A stretch of DNA of 20,025 nt, taken from an uncultured Collinsella sp. GTDB lineage: Bacteria; Actinomycetota; Coriobacteriia; Coriobacteriales; Coriobacteriaceae. The notes under the pieces are model-generated. The model did not search any database. It worked only from the letters and a program-made list of their open reading frames with translations, and was not told the DNA's origin. Each line of letters starts with the position of its first letter. The first letter of the stretch is position 1. The position numbers and the translations under genes were made by a program. Of the stretch, positions 6,536-13,900 are shown in pieces. The stretch is from contig UQVD01000033.1 in the NCBI GenBank assembly GCA_900544385.1, forward strand, positions 1 through 20,025, read 5' to 3'.

Positions 6536-7699
6536 CTATTTGATCACGCGCACGCGATACATCGACGGAATCTGCTTGAGCGCCTCGATCGTGCTGCTGT
6601 TCAGGTGCTCGTCGGTGTCGAACATGGTGTAGGCGTTCTCGCCGGCAGACTCGTTGGTCATACGCTGCACGTTGGCGTTGTCCTTGGCCAGGATGGCCGT
6701 GATCTGGCCGATCATGTTGGGCACGTTGGCATGCAGGCAGGCAATGCGGCTTGCAGCGCGCGCCTTGCCCATGCTGCAAGCGGGGTAGTTGACGCTGTGG
6801 GCGATGTTTCCGTTCTCCAGGTAATCCTTGAGCTCGCTGATGGCCATATCGGCGCAGTTGGCCTCGGCCTCGCCGGTGCCGGCGCCCGAGTGCGTGGTGA
6901 TAAACGTGTTCGGCATCTTGACGGTCTTGGGCGTGGCAAAGTCGCAGCTAAACCAGCTCAGCTTGCCCTTGCGCAGGGCGGCGTCGACGGCGTCCTCGTC
7001 AATGATGGTCTCGCGTGCGTAGTTGATCAGCACGGCGTCCGGGGCCAGCAGGTTGATCTGCTCGGTGCTGATCATGCCGATGGTGTCGGCCTTGCTGGGC
7101 ACGTGCACGGTGAGGTAGTCGCAGCCGCGGCAGAGATCCTCGAGCGTGCCCACGCGCTGCACCTCGCGGCTCAGCACCCACGCGTGCTCAACGGAAATGA
7201 ACGGGTCGTAGCCGTAGACATCCATGCCCAGGTCGACGCAGGCGTTGGCGACCTTGGAGCCTACGTTGCCCAGACCGATGACGCCGATGCGCTTGCCCTT
7301 GAGCTCGCGGCCCACAAAGGCCTTCTTGGCCTTCTCGGCATCGACCTGAATCTCGGGGTCGTCGGCGTTGTCGCGCACCCAGTTCATCGATTGCACCACG
7401 CCGCGGCTCGAGAGCACCAGCATGCCCAGGACGAGCTCCTTGACGGCGTTGCTGTTGGCGCCGGGGGAGTTAAAGACGACGACGCCCTTCTTGGCGTACT
7501 CCTCGACGGGGATGTTGTTGACGCCGGCGCCGCAGCGGGCGATGGCGCGGATGCCCTCGGGTAGCTCGTAGCCGTGCAGGTCGGTGGAGCGCATCAGGAT
7601 GGCGTCGGCCTCCTCGGCGGTGCCCACAAACTCGTAGCCCTCGCCAAACTCGACTTTGCCGTCTTTAGTGATGTCGTCGATGGTCTTAATCTTACGCAT
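6536..7699 (-). CDS. serA: D-3-phosphoglycerate dehydrogenase with ACT domain
   Basis: A 387-residue protein catalysing the first step of serine synthesis, oxidising 3-phosphoglycerate to 3-phosphohydroxypyruvate with NAD. The start ATG 7699-7697 has ribosome site AAGGAG. The substrate-binding domain includes CGAGVNNIP (56-64) and the NSPGANSNAVKELV loop. The Rossmann motif GLGNVG is at 142-147. Catalytic Arg is R229 (NYARE) and catalytic His is H270 (TTHSGAGTGEAE). The usual Glu of the Arg-Glu-His triad is not obvious in the intervening DFATPKTVKMP segment. A C-terminal ACT domain (about 315-387, NVPNMIGQITAILA...) suggests serine feedback. It lies downstream of serC in the same orientation; a small GC hairpin (7754-7770) starts at the serC stop between the two. 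An operon is likely. Confidence 0.93.
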   Translation of the reverse strand: MRKIKTIDDITKDGKVEFGEGYEFVGTAEEADAILMRSTDLHGYELPEGIRAIARCGAGVNNIPVEEYAKKGVVVFNSPGANSNAVKELVLGMLVLSSRGVVQSMNWVRDNADDPEIQVDAEKAKKAFVGRELKGKRIGVIGLGNVGSKVANACVDLGMDVYGYDPFISVEHAWVLSREVQRVGTLEDLCRGCDYLTVHVPSKADTIGMISTEQINLLAPDAVLINYARETIIDEDAVDAALRKGKLSWFSCDFATPKTVKMPNTFITTHSGAGTGEAEANCADMAISELKDYLENGNIAHSVNYPACSMGKARAASRIACLHANVPNMIGQITAILAKDNANVQRMTNESAGENAYTMFDTDEHLNSSTIEALKQIPSMYRVRVIK

Positions 7700-7753
7700 G
7701 GAAAAACTCCTTAGCAGGTTTGTCTAAAACAAGTGGTTTGAAGTGGCTGGTCG

Positions 7754-7770
7754 GCCCGCGGGTTGCGGGC
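7754..7770. promoter_or_regulatory. Small intercistronic hairpin between serC and serA
   Basis: GCCCGC (7754-7759) pairs with GCGGGC (7765-7770) around a 5-base loop, overlapping the first base of the serC stop. No T-run follows in the direction of transcription, so it may affect mRNA stability or coupling rather than end transcription. Confidence 0.35.
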
Positions 7771-8894
7771 TAGTTAGATCGCGGACTCAAACTATGCTGC
7801 GCTTCGAAGTCCTTCATGTACGAGGCCAGTGCCTGCACGTCTTCCATGGTTACGGCGTTGTAGACGCTGGCGCGCATGCCTCCCACCAGGCGATGGCCCT
7901 TGACGTTTTGAATCTGGTGCTCTGCCGCGCCCGCAACAAAGGCGGCGTCGAGTTCGGCGTCGCCGGTACGGAAGGTAACGTTGGCGATGGAGCGGCTGTC
8001 GGCCTGCGTGGTGCCATGGAGCAGCTCGCTGTGCTCGAGCAGGTCGTAGAGCAGGTTGGCTTTGGCCCAGTTGCGCTCGGCCATGGCGGCAAGTCCGCCG
8101 GTCTCCTCGACCCAGTGGAACACCTTACCGCACACGTAGATGCCAAAGGTGTTGGGCGTGTTGAGCATGGAACCCTTGGCGGCCTGGGTCTTAAGGTCCA
8201 GGTACTGCGGCGTCTGCGCAAAGGCGGGGCCATCTGCGATGAGGTCGTCGCGCACGATGACCACGGTCACGCCCGCGGCGCCGGCGTTTTTCTGCGCGCC
8301 GGCGTAAATGAGCCCGTAGCGCTCGACGTCGAGCGGCTGTGACAGAAAGCAGCTCGAGACATCGGCGACCAGCGGCACATCGCCGCAATCGGGCAGCTCG
8401 TGGTACATGGTGCCAAAGATGGTGTTGTTCTGGCAGATGTAGACGTAGTCGAGCCCGTCGCCCGCGGCCTCGGCGGCAATGCGCGCGTTGACGTCGGCCA
8501 TGGCGGGAATGCGGTCGAAATTGGTGTCCTCGGAGCTCGCGAGCAGCACGGCCTCGCCGTACTTGGCGGCCTCCTGGTACGCCTTGTTGGCAAAGTTGCC
8601 GGTCACGACGTAGCCGGCGCGGCCGCGGCGCATGAGGTTCATGGGGATGCCCGCAAACTGCAGCGTGGCGCCGCCCTGCAAAAACAGGACACGGTAGTTG
8701 TCAGGGATGCTCAGCAGGCGGCGCAGGGTTGCCTCGGCGTCGTCAATGATCTGCTGGTACATGCTAGATCGATGGCTCATCTCGAGCACGGACATGCCGC
8801 AACCGCGGTAGTCCATCATCTCGTCGGCGATCTCGGCGAGCACGCTTGTAGGCAGCGCGGCCGGGCCAGCTGAGAAGTTGTGCACACGTGCCAT
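7770..8894 (-). CDS. serC: Phosphoserine aminotransferase
   Basis: A 374-residue PLP enzyme for the second serine-pathway step: it converts phosphohydroxypyruvate plus glutamate to phosphoserine and 2-oxoglutarate, and often also acts in pyridoxal phosphate synthesis. The start ATG 8894-8892 follows a GAGGGG ribosome site. The family opening RVHNFSAGPAALP is present. MSVLEMSHRS (34-43) is the conserved substrate region, and FLQGGATLQFAGIPMNL (71-87) binds cofactor phosphate. The PLP Schiff-base lysine is K202 in YAGAQKNAGAAG. The C-terminal RLVGGMRASVYNA segment supplies the substrate-binding Arg. It is the first gene of the minus-strand serine unit, so its promoter should lie in 8895-9024. 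No convincing -35/-10 pair was seen. Confidence 0.95.
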   Translation of the reverse strand: MARVHNFSAGPAALPTSVLAEIADEMMDYRGCGMSVLEMSHRSSMYQQIIDDAEATLRRLLSIPDNYRVLFLQGGATLQFAGIPMNLMRRGRAGYVVTGNFANKAYQEAAKYGEAVLLASSEDTNFDRIPAMADVNARIAAEAAGDGLDYVYICQNNTIFGTMYHELPDCGDVPLVADVSSCFLSQPLDVERYGLIYAGAQKNAGAAGVTVVIVRDDLIADGPAFAQTPQYLDLKTQAAKGSMLNTPNTFGIYVCGKVFHWVEETGGLAAMAERNWAKANLLYDLLEHSELLHGTTQADSRSIANVTFRTGDAELDAAFVAGAAEHQIQNVKGHRLVGGMRASVYNAVTMEDVQALASYMKDFEAQHSLSPRSN

Positions 8895-9024
8895 CTTCTA
8901 GTTCCCCTCGTAGTCGTTTGAACGTTCGGGATACTTTAGCACAGTGGAGCGCCAGGCGCGACCGCATCACGGCAAAACTCGAGTGCGCTGCTATGATTTA
9001 CAGGATGGTTACATGGGGGAGGGC

Positions 9025-9198
9025 TTATCTCGAGGCTCGCATCCGATCCGCCTCGGCCTTCGCTTGTTTCCAGGGGCGCACACGACCGTTGGTGAGGTCG
9101 TCATAACCATGAGCGATGGTACGTTGAATGTGATCTTCGCGTTCCTGAATGGTAGTTAGCGCGCGCGTCTGATCAGAAATAGGCTTTACGACAGGCAT
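9025..9198 (-). CDS. Small orphan antitoxin-like protein
   Basis: A 57-residue hydrophilic protein. The start ATG 9198-9196 is chosen because AAGGAG lies six bases upstream. The opening MPVVKPISD resembles the N-terminal DNA-binding start of Phd/YefM type antitoxins. The tail, with GYDDLTNGRVRPWKQAKAEADRM, resembles the toxin-binding end of RelB/Phd-like antitoxins (a 'G-x-x-x-P-x-x-x-x' linker then helix). The middle of a normal Phd protein seems absent, so it may be a shortened antitoxin or a remnant. No toxin gene was found beside it. A palindrome at 9211-9238 just upstream would fit autoregulation. It lies between the serine genes and the BREX locus, divergent from brxA. The assignment is tentative. 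Confidence 0.5.
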   Translation of the reverse strand: MPVVKPISDQTRALTTIQEREDHIQRTIAHGYDDLTNGRVRPWKQAKAEADRMRASR

Positions 9199-9210
9199 AT
9201 GAAACTCCTT

Positions 9211-9238
9211 ACATAGAATCATATGTATAACTCTATGT
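9211..9238. promoter_or_regulatory. Palindromic operator candidate upstream of the antitoxin-like gene
   Basis: ACATAGA (9211-9217) and TCTATGT (9232-9238) are perfect 7-bp inverted arms around a 14-base AT-rich centre that contains CATATG. On the minus strand the centre includes TATGAT (9223-9218), a fair -10 element. The position, just before the ribosome site, fits an autoregulated antitoxin promoter. Confidence 0.45.
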
Positions 9239-9383
9239 TGAGTGTAGCGGAGGGTGGCGTTGGGCGTGTGCGTGCCTGCATTCGTAAGCGCGGTTGTCTG
9301 GCAAGTGTGATTTGGGGCGATCTCGTTAAAGTTTCTAAGCTGCGAAAATGACCGTTAACCGGATTAAATTTTGTTGCTCAACA

Positions 9384-9407
9384 TTTGACACTCTGGGCGT
9401 GGTAACT
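9384..9407 (+). promoter_or_regulatory. BREX leader direct repeat, copy A
   Basis: TTTGACACTCTGGGCG and on to GGTAACT. It is related (about 17 of 24 positions without gaps, more with one gap) to 9482-9505. TTGACA (9385-9390) also looks like a perfect -35 hexamer, but no good -10 follows at 16-18 bases. The best -10-like hexamer nearby is TATGAT at 9422-9427. It could be a regulator binding site or part of the brx promoter. Confidence 0.4.
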
Positions 9408-9431
9408 TTTTTACCAACAGGTATGATTATT

Positions 9432-9477
9432 GTCATGTGCGCCGCGCCTGCCTGCCGGGTTGCGGCGCACTTGTGAC
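9432..9477 (+). promoter_or_regulatory. Long hairpin in the brxA leader
   Basis: GTGCGCCGC (9437-9445) pairs perfectly with GCGGCGCAC (9462-9470) around a 16-base loop. GTCA (9432-9435) and TGAC (9474-9477) extend the stem past a small bulge. There is no T-run, so it is not a simple terminator. It sits between the two direct-repeat copies, about 30 bases before the predicted brxA start, and could act as an mRNA structure or a protein-binding dyad. Confidence 0.55.
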
Positions 9478-9481
9478 AGCC

Positions 9482-9505
9482 TTTGACACCCTTGGAGCGT
9501 GTACT
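9482..9505 (+). promoter_or_regulatory. BREX leader direct repeat, copy B, containing the predicted brxA ribosome site
   Basis: TTTGACACCCTTGGAG and on to CGTGTACT, related to copy A 98 bases upstream. It contains TTGGAG (9492-9497), a Shine-Dalgarno placed eight bases before GTG 9506, the predicted natural start of brxA. A protein bound here could affect both transcription and translation signals. Confidence 0.4.
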
Positions 9506-9530
9506 GTGGATATAACCACAAAAAGCGTTC

Positions 9531-9540
9531 GGGGGGGGGG
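9531..9540 (+). repeat. G10 homopolymer at the 5' end of brxA, candidate phase-variation tract
   Basis: Ten consecutive G, bounded by C (9530) and T (9541). GTG 9506 opens a frame reading MDITTKSVRGG that joins the brxA frame only when the tract is 9 (or 6, 12) long. At 10 it runs into TGA at 9569-9571 after 21 codons. The last G also forms the internal GTG 9540, the first in-frame start available as sequenced. Confidence 0.75.
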
Positions 9541-10190
9541 TGCTCACCCGCGAGCAATTCCTCCCGCATGAGATGCGCATCGTCGCTGCCCTTCGTATGC
9601 AGGGCGCAAGCGACGAGCAGGTCATTGTACGCGTAAAGAGCGAGAACCTCTTTCAATATCCCACGGAGCGCATGGTCGCCAACCGCGCAACCGTGTGCCT
9701 TCGCCGCCTTGACGCCATGGTGCCCACGGACGCCGTATGCGCCGCGCGCGGCATCGACCCCAAAACCGCCGTCGAGGCTGCGTCATCCCTAACCAGGCTC
9801 ATGGCATCCGGCACTCCCACGCAGGCGGACCAGGCCATCTTCTACGGCATGATCTGCCGCTACGATATCGTGCGCGAGCTCGTGCTCGTCGAGGTAGGGG
9901 AGCGCCTACAAAACTTCGATTATGCCTTTACGGCGGTTGACCTCAACGCCTTTATGACACGCTTTACCACGGAGTATCCGGACGCGGCCCGCTGGACTGA
10001 GGCCACGGTCAAGCGCATTAAGGGCTCGCTCCGCCAGACGCTCCGCCATGCTGGCCTTATCGGCGAGGGCCTGGGCCCGGAGTCCGAGCGCCTGTCACCA
10101 CTCTTCCTCGATTCCGATGTCGAGCGAGCCTTGGTTCAGCTGGGCGAGCAGTCGCTTATCGCGGCCCTTACCGGCAGGGCGGTGATGTAG
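9540..10190 (+). CDS. brxA: BREX protein BrxA (DUF1819 family)
   Basis: First gene of a type 1 BREX phage-defence operon. BrxA is a small DNA-binding (NusB-like fold) protein needed in some BREX systems. Family signs are an early LTREQFLPHEMRIVAAL helix, the SENLFQYPTERM segment, a Cys/Arg-rich CLRRLDAM, and the later TEATVKRIKGSLRQTLRHAG region. From GTG 9540 the product has 216 residues, but this start has only the G-run before it and the family normally has a few residues more. GTG 9506, with TTGGAG eight bases upstream, would add MDITTKSVRGG in front if the G tract were 9 instead of 10. As sequenced the gene may therefore be off or weakly translated. It is followed by brxB after a one-base gap. 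Confidence 0.88.
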   Translation: MLTREQFLPHEMRIVAALRMQGASDEQVIVRVKSENLFQYPTERMVANRATVCLRRLDAMVPTDAVCAARGIDPKTAVEAASSLTRLMASGTPTQADQAIFYGMICRYDIVRELVLVEVGERLQNFDYAFTAVDLNAFMTRFTTEYPDAARWTEATVKRIKGSLRQTLRHAGLIGEGLGPESERLSPLFLDSDVERALVQLGEQSLIAALTGRAVM

Positions 10191-10191
10191 C

Positions 10192-10884
10192 GTGGCTCCC
10201 GTCAAAAGCGCCGTCGACCCTGTTATCACCCCGGCGACCGATCTCACCACCAATATCGGCATCCATTCCCGCAAGAGCGTCGTGGCGGCGCATGCCCGCT
10301 CCGAGCGCGCCTGTCAGGAATTTGAGCGCCGTGCGCAGCTTCTGCGCGAGTGCCTGTGCAGCGAGGACTTTTTGGCCAACAAGGGCATAGGCAATGAGAT
10401 CGGCTTCCACACTTTTTGCTATGACCCCGCGCTGGAGTTTGAGGCGCGTGCATTATTTGACACCCTTTCATGCGATGCCGAGGCCGACAAGCTTCCGTGC
10501 ACGCTCAAGGTCGTGAACCTTTACGACGCCGTGCTGGCAATTCTCGAAAAGCGCCGTGTCCTCAAGGCTATCCCGCGCCAAGAGGAGCGCCGCGGTACCC
10601 AGCGCGTGCTCGAGGACGTGGCCAAGTTCGCCTCGCCCGAGAAAGTTGCCGCGTACATCCTTGAGCAGACCGAGCCGTTCGCGCCCGGAGACGTCATTCT
10701 CCTCACCGGTGCAGGTGAGGTCTTCCCGTTCTTTCGCATGCACACGCTTCTCCACTGCATGCTTGCGGATTTTGATGAGGTGCCTGTGGTCGCCGCCTAT
10801 CCGGGCAGTTTCAACGGCTCTTCTTTCCAGCTCTTTAACCGTCTGCCGGCCGACAACTACTACCGCGCCATCGATATCTCGTAA
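10192..10884 (+). CDS. brxB: BREX protein BrxB (DUF1788 family)
   Basis: A 230-residue protein, second gene of the BREX operon. The start GTG 10192 lies one base after the brxA stop, so translation is probably coupled and would suffer if brxA is out of frame. Family signatures are FLANKGIGNEIGFHTFCYDP (about 63-82), VVNLYDAVLAILEKRRVL, DVILLTGAGEVFPFFRMHTL (165-185), VAAYPGSFNG and the terminal NRLPADNYYRAIDI. BrxB is a small core component required for defence and host methylation in studied type 1 systems; its biochemical role is still unclear. A 78-base gap follows before brxC. Confidence 0.9.
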   Translation: MAPVKSAVDPVITPATDLTTNIGIHSRKSVVAAHARSERACQEFERRAQLLRECLCSEDFLANKGIGNEIGFHTFCYDPALEFEARALFDTLSCDAEADKLPCTLKVVNLYDAVLAILEKRRVLKAIPRQEERRGTQRVLEDVAKFASPEKVAAYILEQTEPFAPGDVILLTGAGEVFPFFRMHTLLHCMLADFDEVPVVAAYPGSFNGSSFQLFNRLPADNYYRAIDIS

Positions 10885-10962
10885 GCACGGCTCCCCGCAG
10901 GCAAGTCCCTGCCGCCGGTAACAACCCTTTGCCATAACGTTCCCAAACCCAAAGGAGCACCC

Positions 10963-13900
10963 ATGGACAACACGATCATTCGCGACCTCTTTGCAAAAGA
11001 CATCAACCGCTCCATCAACGGCGTGGTCAAGGTCCAGGATTCAAAAGATGGGTCCATCCGCCAAGAGCTTGACGAGTACGTGGTGACGCGCGAGTTGCAG
11101 AGGCATTTTGCCACGTTCTTCAAGGCCTACGGCGATGCCATCGATGTGCGCACCGACAAGATCGGCGTGTGGATCAGTGGTTTCTTCGGTTCCGGTAAAT
11201 CGCACTTCCTCAAGATGCTGAGCTACCTGCTCGAGAATCGCCAGATCGGCGGTAAGAGCGCCATCCGCTACTTTGACGGCAAGATCGTCGACCCCATGGT
11301 CGCGGCTGCCATGGAGCGCGCCTGCTCGGTGCCCACGCAGGCCATCCTCTTTAACATCGATAGCAAGGCGGGCCAGTGGAAGCAGGGCGATACGGCCCCC
11401 ACGGCGCTGCTTCGCGGCTTTGAGCGCATGTTCTACGAGGCGCGCGGCTTCTACGGCGAGGACCTCAAGCTTGCAAAGCTCGAGGACTACATCGATTCCC
11501 TGGGCAAGACCCAGGAGTTCCGCGAGGCCTTTGAGCGCGTGAACGGCGAGTCCTGGCTCCAGACCCGCGACACCTACAGCTACTTTGAGGACGACGTGGT
11601 CGAGGTGCTGCAGAGCGTGCTCGGCATGAGCGAAAAGGCCGCATGGAACTGGCTCGAGGGTTCTGAGGACGAGGTTTTGGCCCCCGATGTCTTTGCCAAA
11701 AAGGTCAAGGACTACGTAGACGCTCAGGCAGCGGCCCACGGCGGCAACTTCCGTTTGCTCTTTATGGTCGACGAGGTGGGTCAGTTTATTACAAACGACA
11801 AGGACCCAAGCCTTATGCTGAGCCTTCAGACCATCGTCGAGGAGCTGGGTGCCGCCTGCGGTGGCCGCGTGTGGGTGATGGTTACGAGCCAGGAGGCCAT
11901 CGACAACCTGAGCCTGCCCGTGGGCAACGACTTTTCAAAGATCCAGGGCCGCTTCAATACCCGCCTTTCGCTCTCCAGCTCCAGCGTGGACGAGGTCATC
12001 CAGCGCCGTGTGCTCGAGAAGACCGCGCCGGCGGCCGATATGCTTGCACAGGTCTACGAGCAAGACGCCGCCGTGCTTAAAAACAACTTTACCTTTGAGG
12101 GTGGCTCGCGCTCCGACCTTGCCGGCTACGCCAACTCCAAGGATTTTGTGGCCAGCTACCCGTTTGTGGGCTACCAGTTTAAGCTCCTGCCCGACGTGAT
12201 GACCGAGGTGCGCAAGCACGGTGTCAAGGCCAAGCACATGTCAACGGGCGAGCGCTCCATGCTGAGCGCGTTCCAGGAGAGCGCTCAGGTCATCCAGTAT
12301 GACCAGACCGGTGCACTCGTGCCGTTCTGGTGCTTCTTCGACACTATCTCCAAAGACCTTGAGCACGGTATCAACCAGGTGGTCGACCGCGCGGTCCGTG
12401 CGGCCGAGGACGCAAAGGGCCTTGAACCCTACGACGTTCAGGTGCTCAAGCTCCTGTACCTGATTCGTTACATCGGCTACGTTAAGGCCACGGTCGAGAA
12501 CATCTCCATCTTCATGATCGACGGCCTCGACGTGGACATGCGCGCCCTCAAGGACCGCGTCAAGGAGTCCCTTGCCCGCCTGGAGCGCGAGAACTACGTG
12601 GCACGCCAGGGCGATGCCTATAGCTTCCTCACCGACGAGGAGCAGGAGATAGCGCAGGAGATCGCACGCACTCCGGTCGATAACGCGCAGGTGATCGAGT
12701 CTATCAAAAAGCGCCTGTTCGACAGCATCTACACCGCGCGTAAACTCAACCGCGGGGCCAACGACTTTCCGTTTGACCGCTATGTGGACGGCTCAATCCA
12801 CGGTGCCAGCATGGGCGGCATGGAGCTTTGCGTGGCGACTATGGCGAGCGATCTGGGCCGTGCGGACGATACCGAGCTGGCCTTGGCTTCTTCGGGCAAA
12901 GCCATCGTGGCTTTGAGCGACGAGGCGGATTATTGGGAGGCGCTCGTCAACGCCGCCAAGATCCGCAAGTACGCCAAGACGCGAAATCTCCAGGAGCTTC
13001 AGCCGAGTACGCGCCAGATCGTCGAGTCCAAGATGCGCGAGGCAGCCTATAACGAGAAAGAGGCCGATGTCCTTTTGAGCGAGGCCGTACTCCATGCGCG
13101 TTGCGCGGTCAACGGCCGCATAATTGAGGTCCGCGCGGCCAAACCCGCTCAGGTCTTTGAGCAAGTGCTGGCGCAGCTGTGCGATGTGGTCTTTGAAAAG
13201 GCCGACTATATCGGCGCGCCGGTCACGAGCGATTCCGATATCCGCTCCACTCTGGCGGGCAACGTTCAAGCGGGGCTCGCTGGCATGGACGCGGGCAACA
13301 CGCGTGCGCTCAAGGAGGTCGAGGACTACCTCAAAGTTCAGCACCAGCGCCACCTTGATACCGCTATGGGCGATATCCAGCGCAGGTACCAGCAAAAGCC
13401 CTATGGCTGGCGCGAGGTTGACATCGCAAATGTGGTGGCGCAGCTTGTAGTGGAGCAGCGCGCGCAGGTGCTGTTTGGCGGTCAGACGGTTCAAGCCAAC
13501 GACAGCCGCATGGTGGCGCTCCTGCGCAAGGATGCCGATAAGGCCCAGGTGCGCTTGCGCATGCGCATGAGCGACCGGTTGCTACGTGCCACGGGCGAAC
13601 TCATGTGTGACCTGTTTGATCTCAAGACCGTGCCCTCCAACGAGGATAAGCTCGTGGCCGAGCTCGAAGAGCGCCTTGAGGGCTTGCGCGAGGCGTGCCT
13701 CGCCATGGCACGCGACTACTACACGGGCATCAAGCCGGCCTACCCGTATCCCGGTGAGGACGAGTGCGAGAAGATGCGCTCGGAGGTGGCCGACGTCCTT
13801 AAGGACCAGAACGAGGCCGAGGCGTTCTTGACCACGTTCACCAAGCATGAGGAGCGTTTGCTCGATGCCAAGGAAGACTTTGACAAGGTGGTTGAGTTCT

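Noticed and set aside
6506..7564. Long plus-strand open frame (352 codons) opposite serA
   Set aside because: It is the antisense shadow of a well-supported serA in GC-rich DNA. The translation is a low-complexity Val/Ala/Gly/His mix without family motifs.
8944..9159. Small plus-strand frame opposite the antitoxin-like gene, considered as a possible toxin partner
   Set aside because: No toxin-like motif and no credible ribosome site. The minus-strand frame has AAGGAG and a family-like start.
9483..9516. TTGACA 9483-9488 with a downstream TATAAC as a brxA promoter
   Set aside because: The spacing of 22 bases is too long, and transcription would start after the likely GTG 9506 start.
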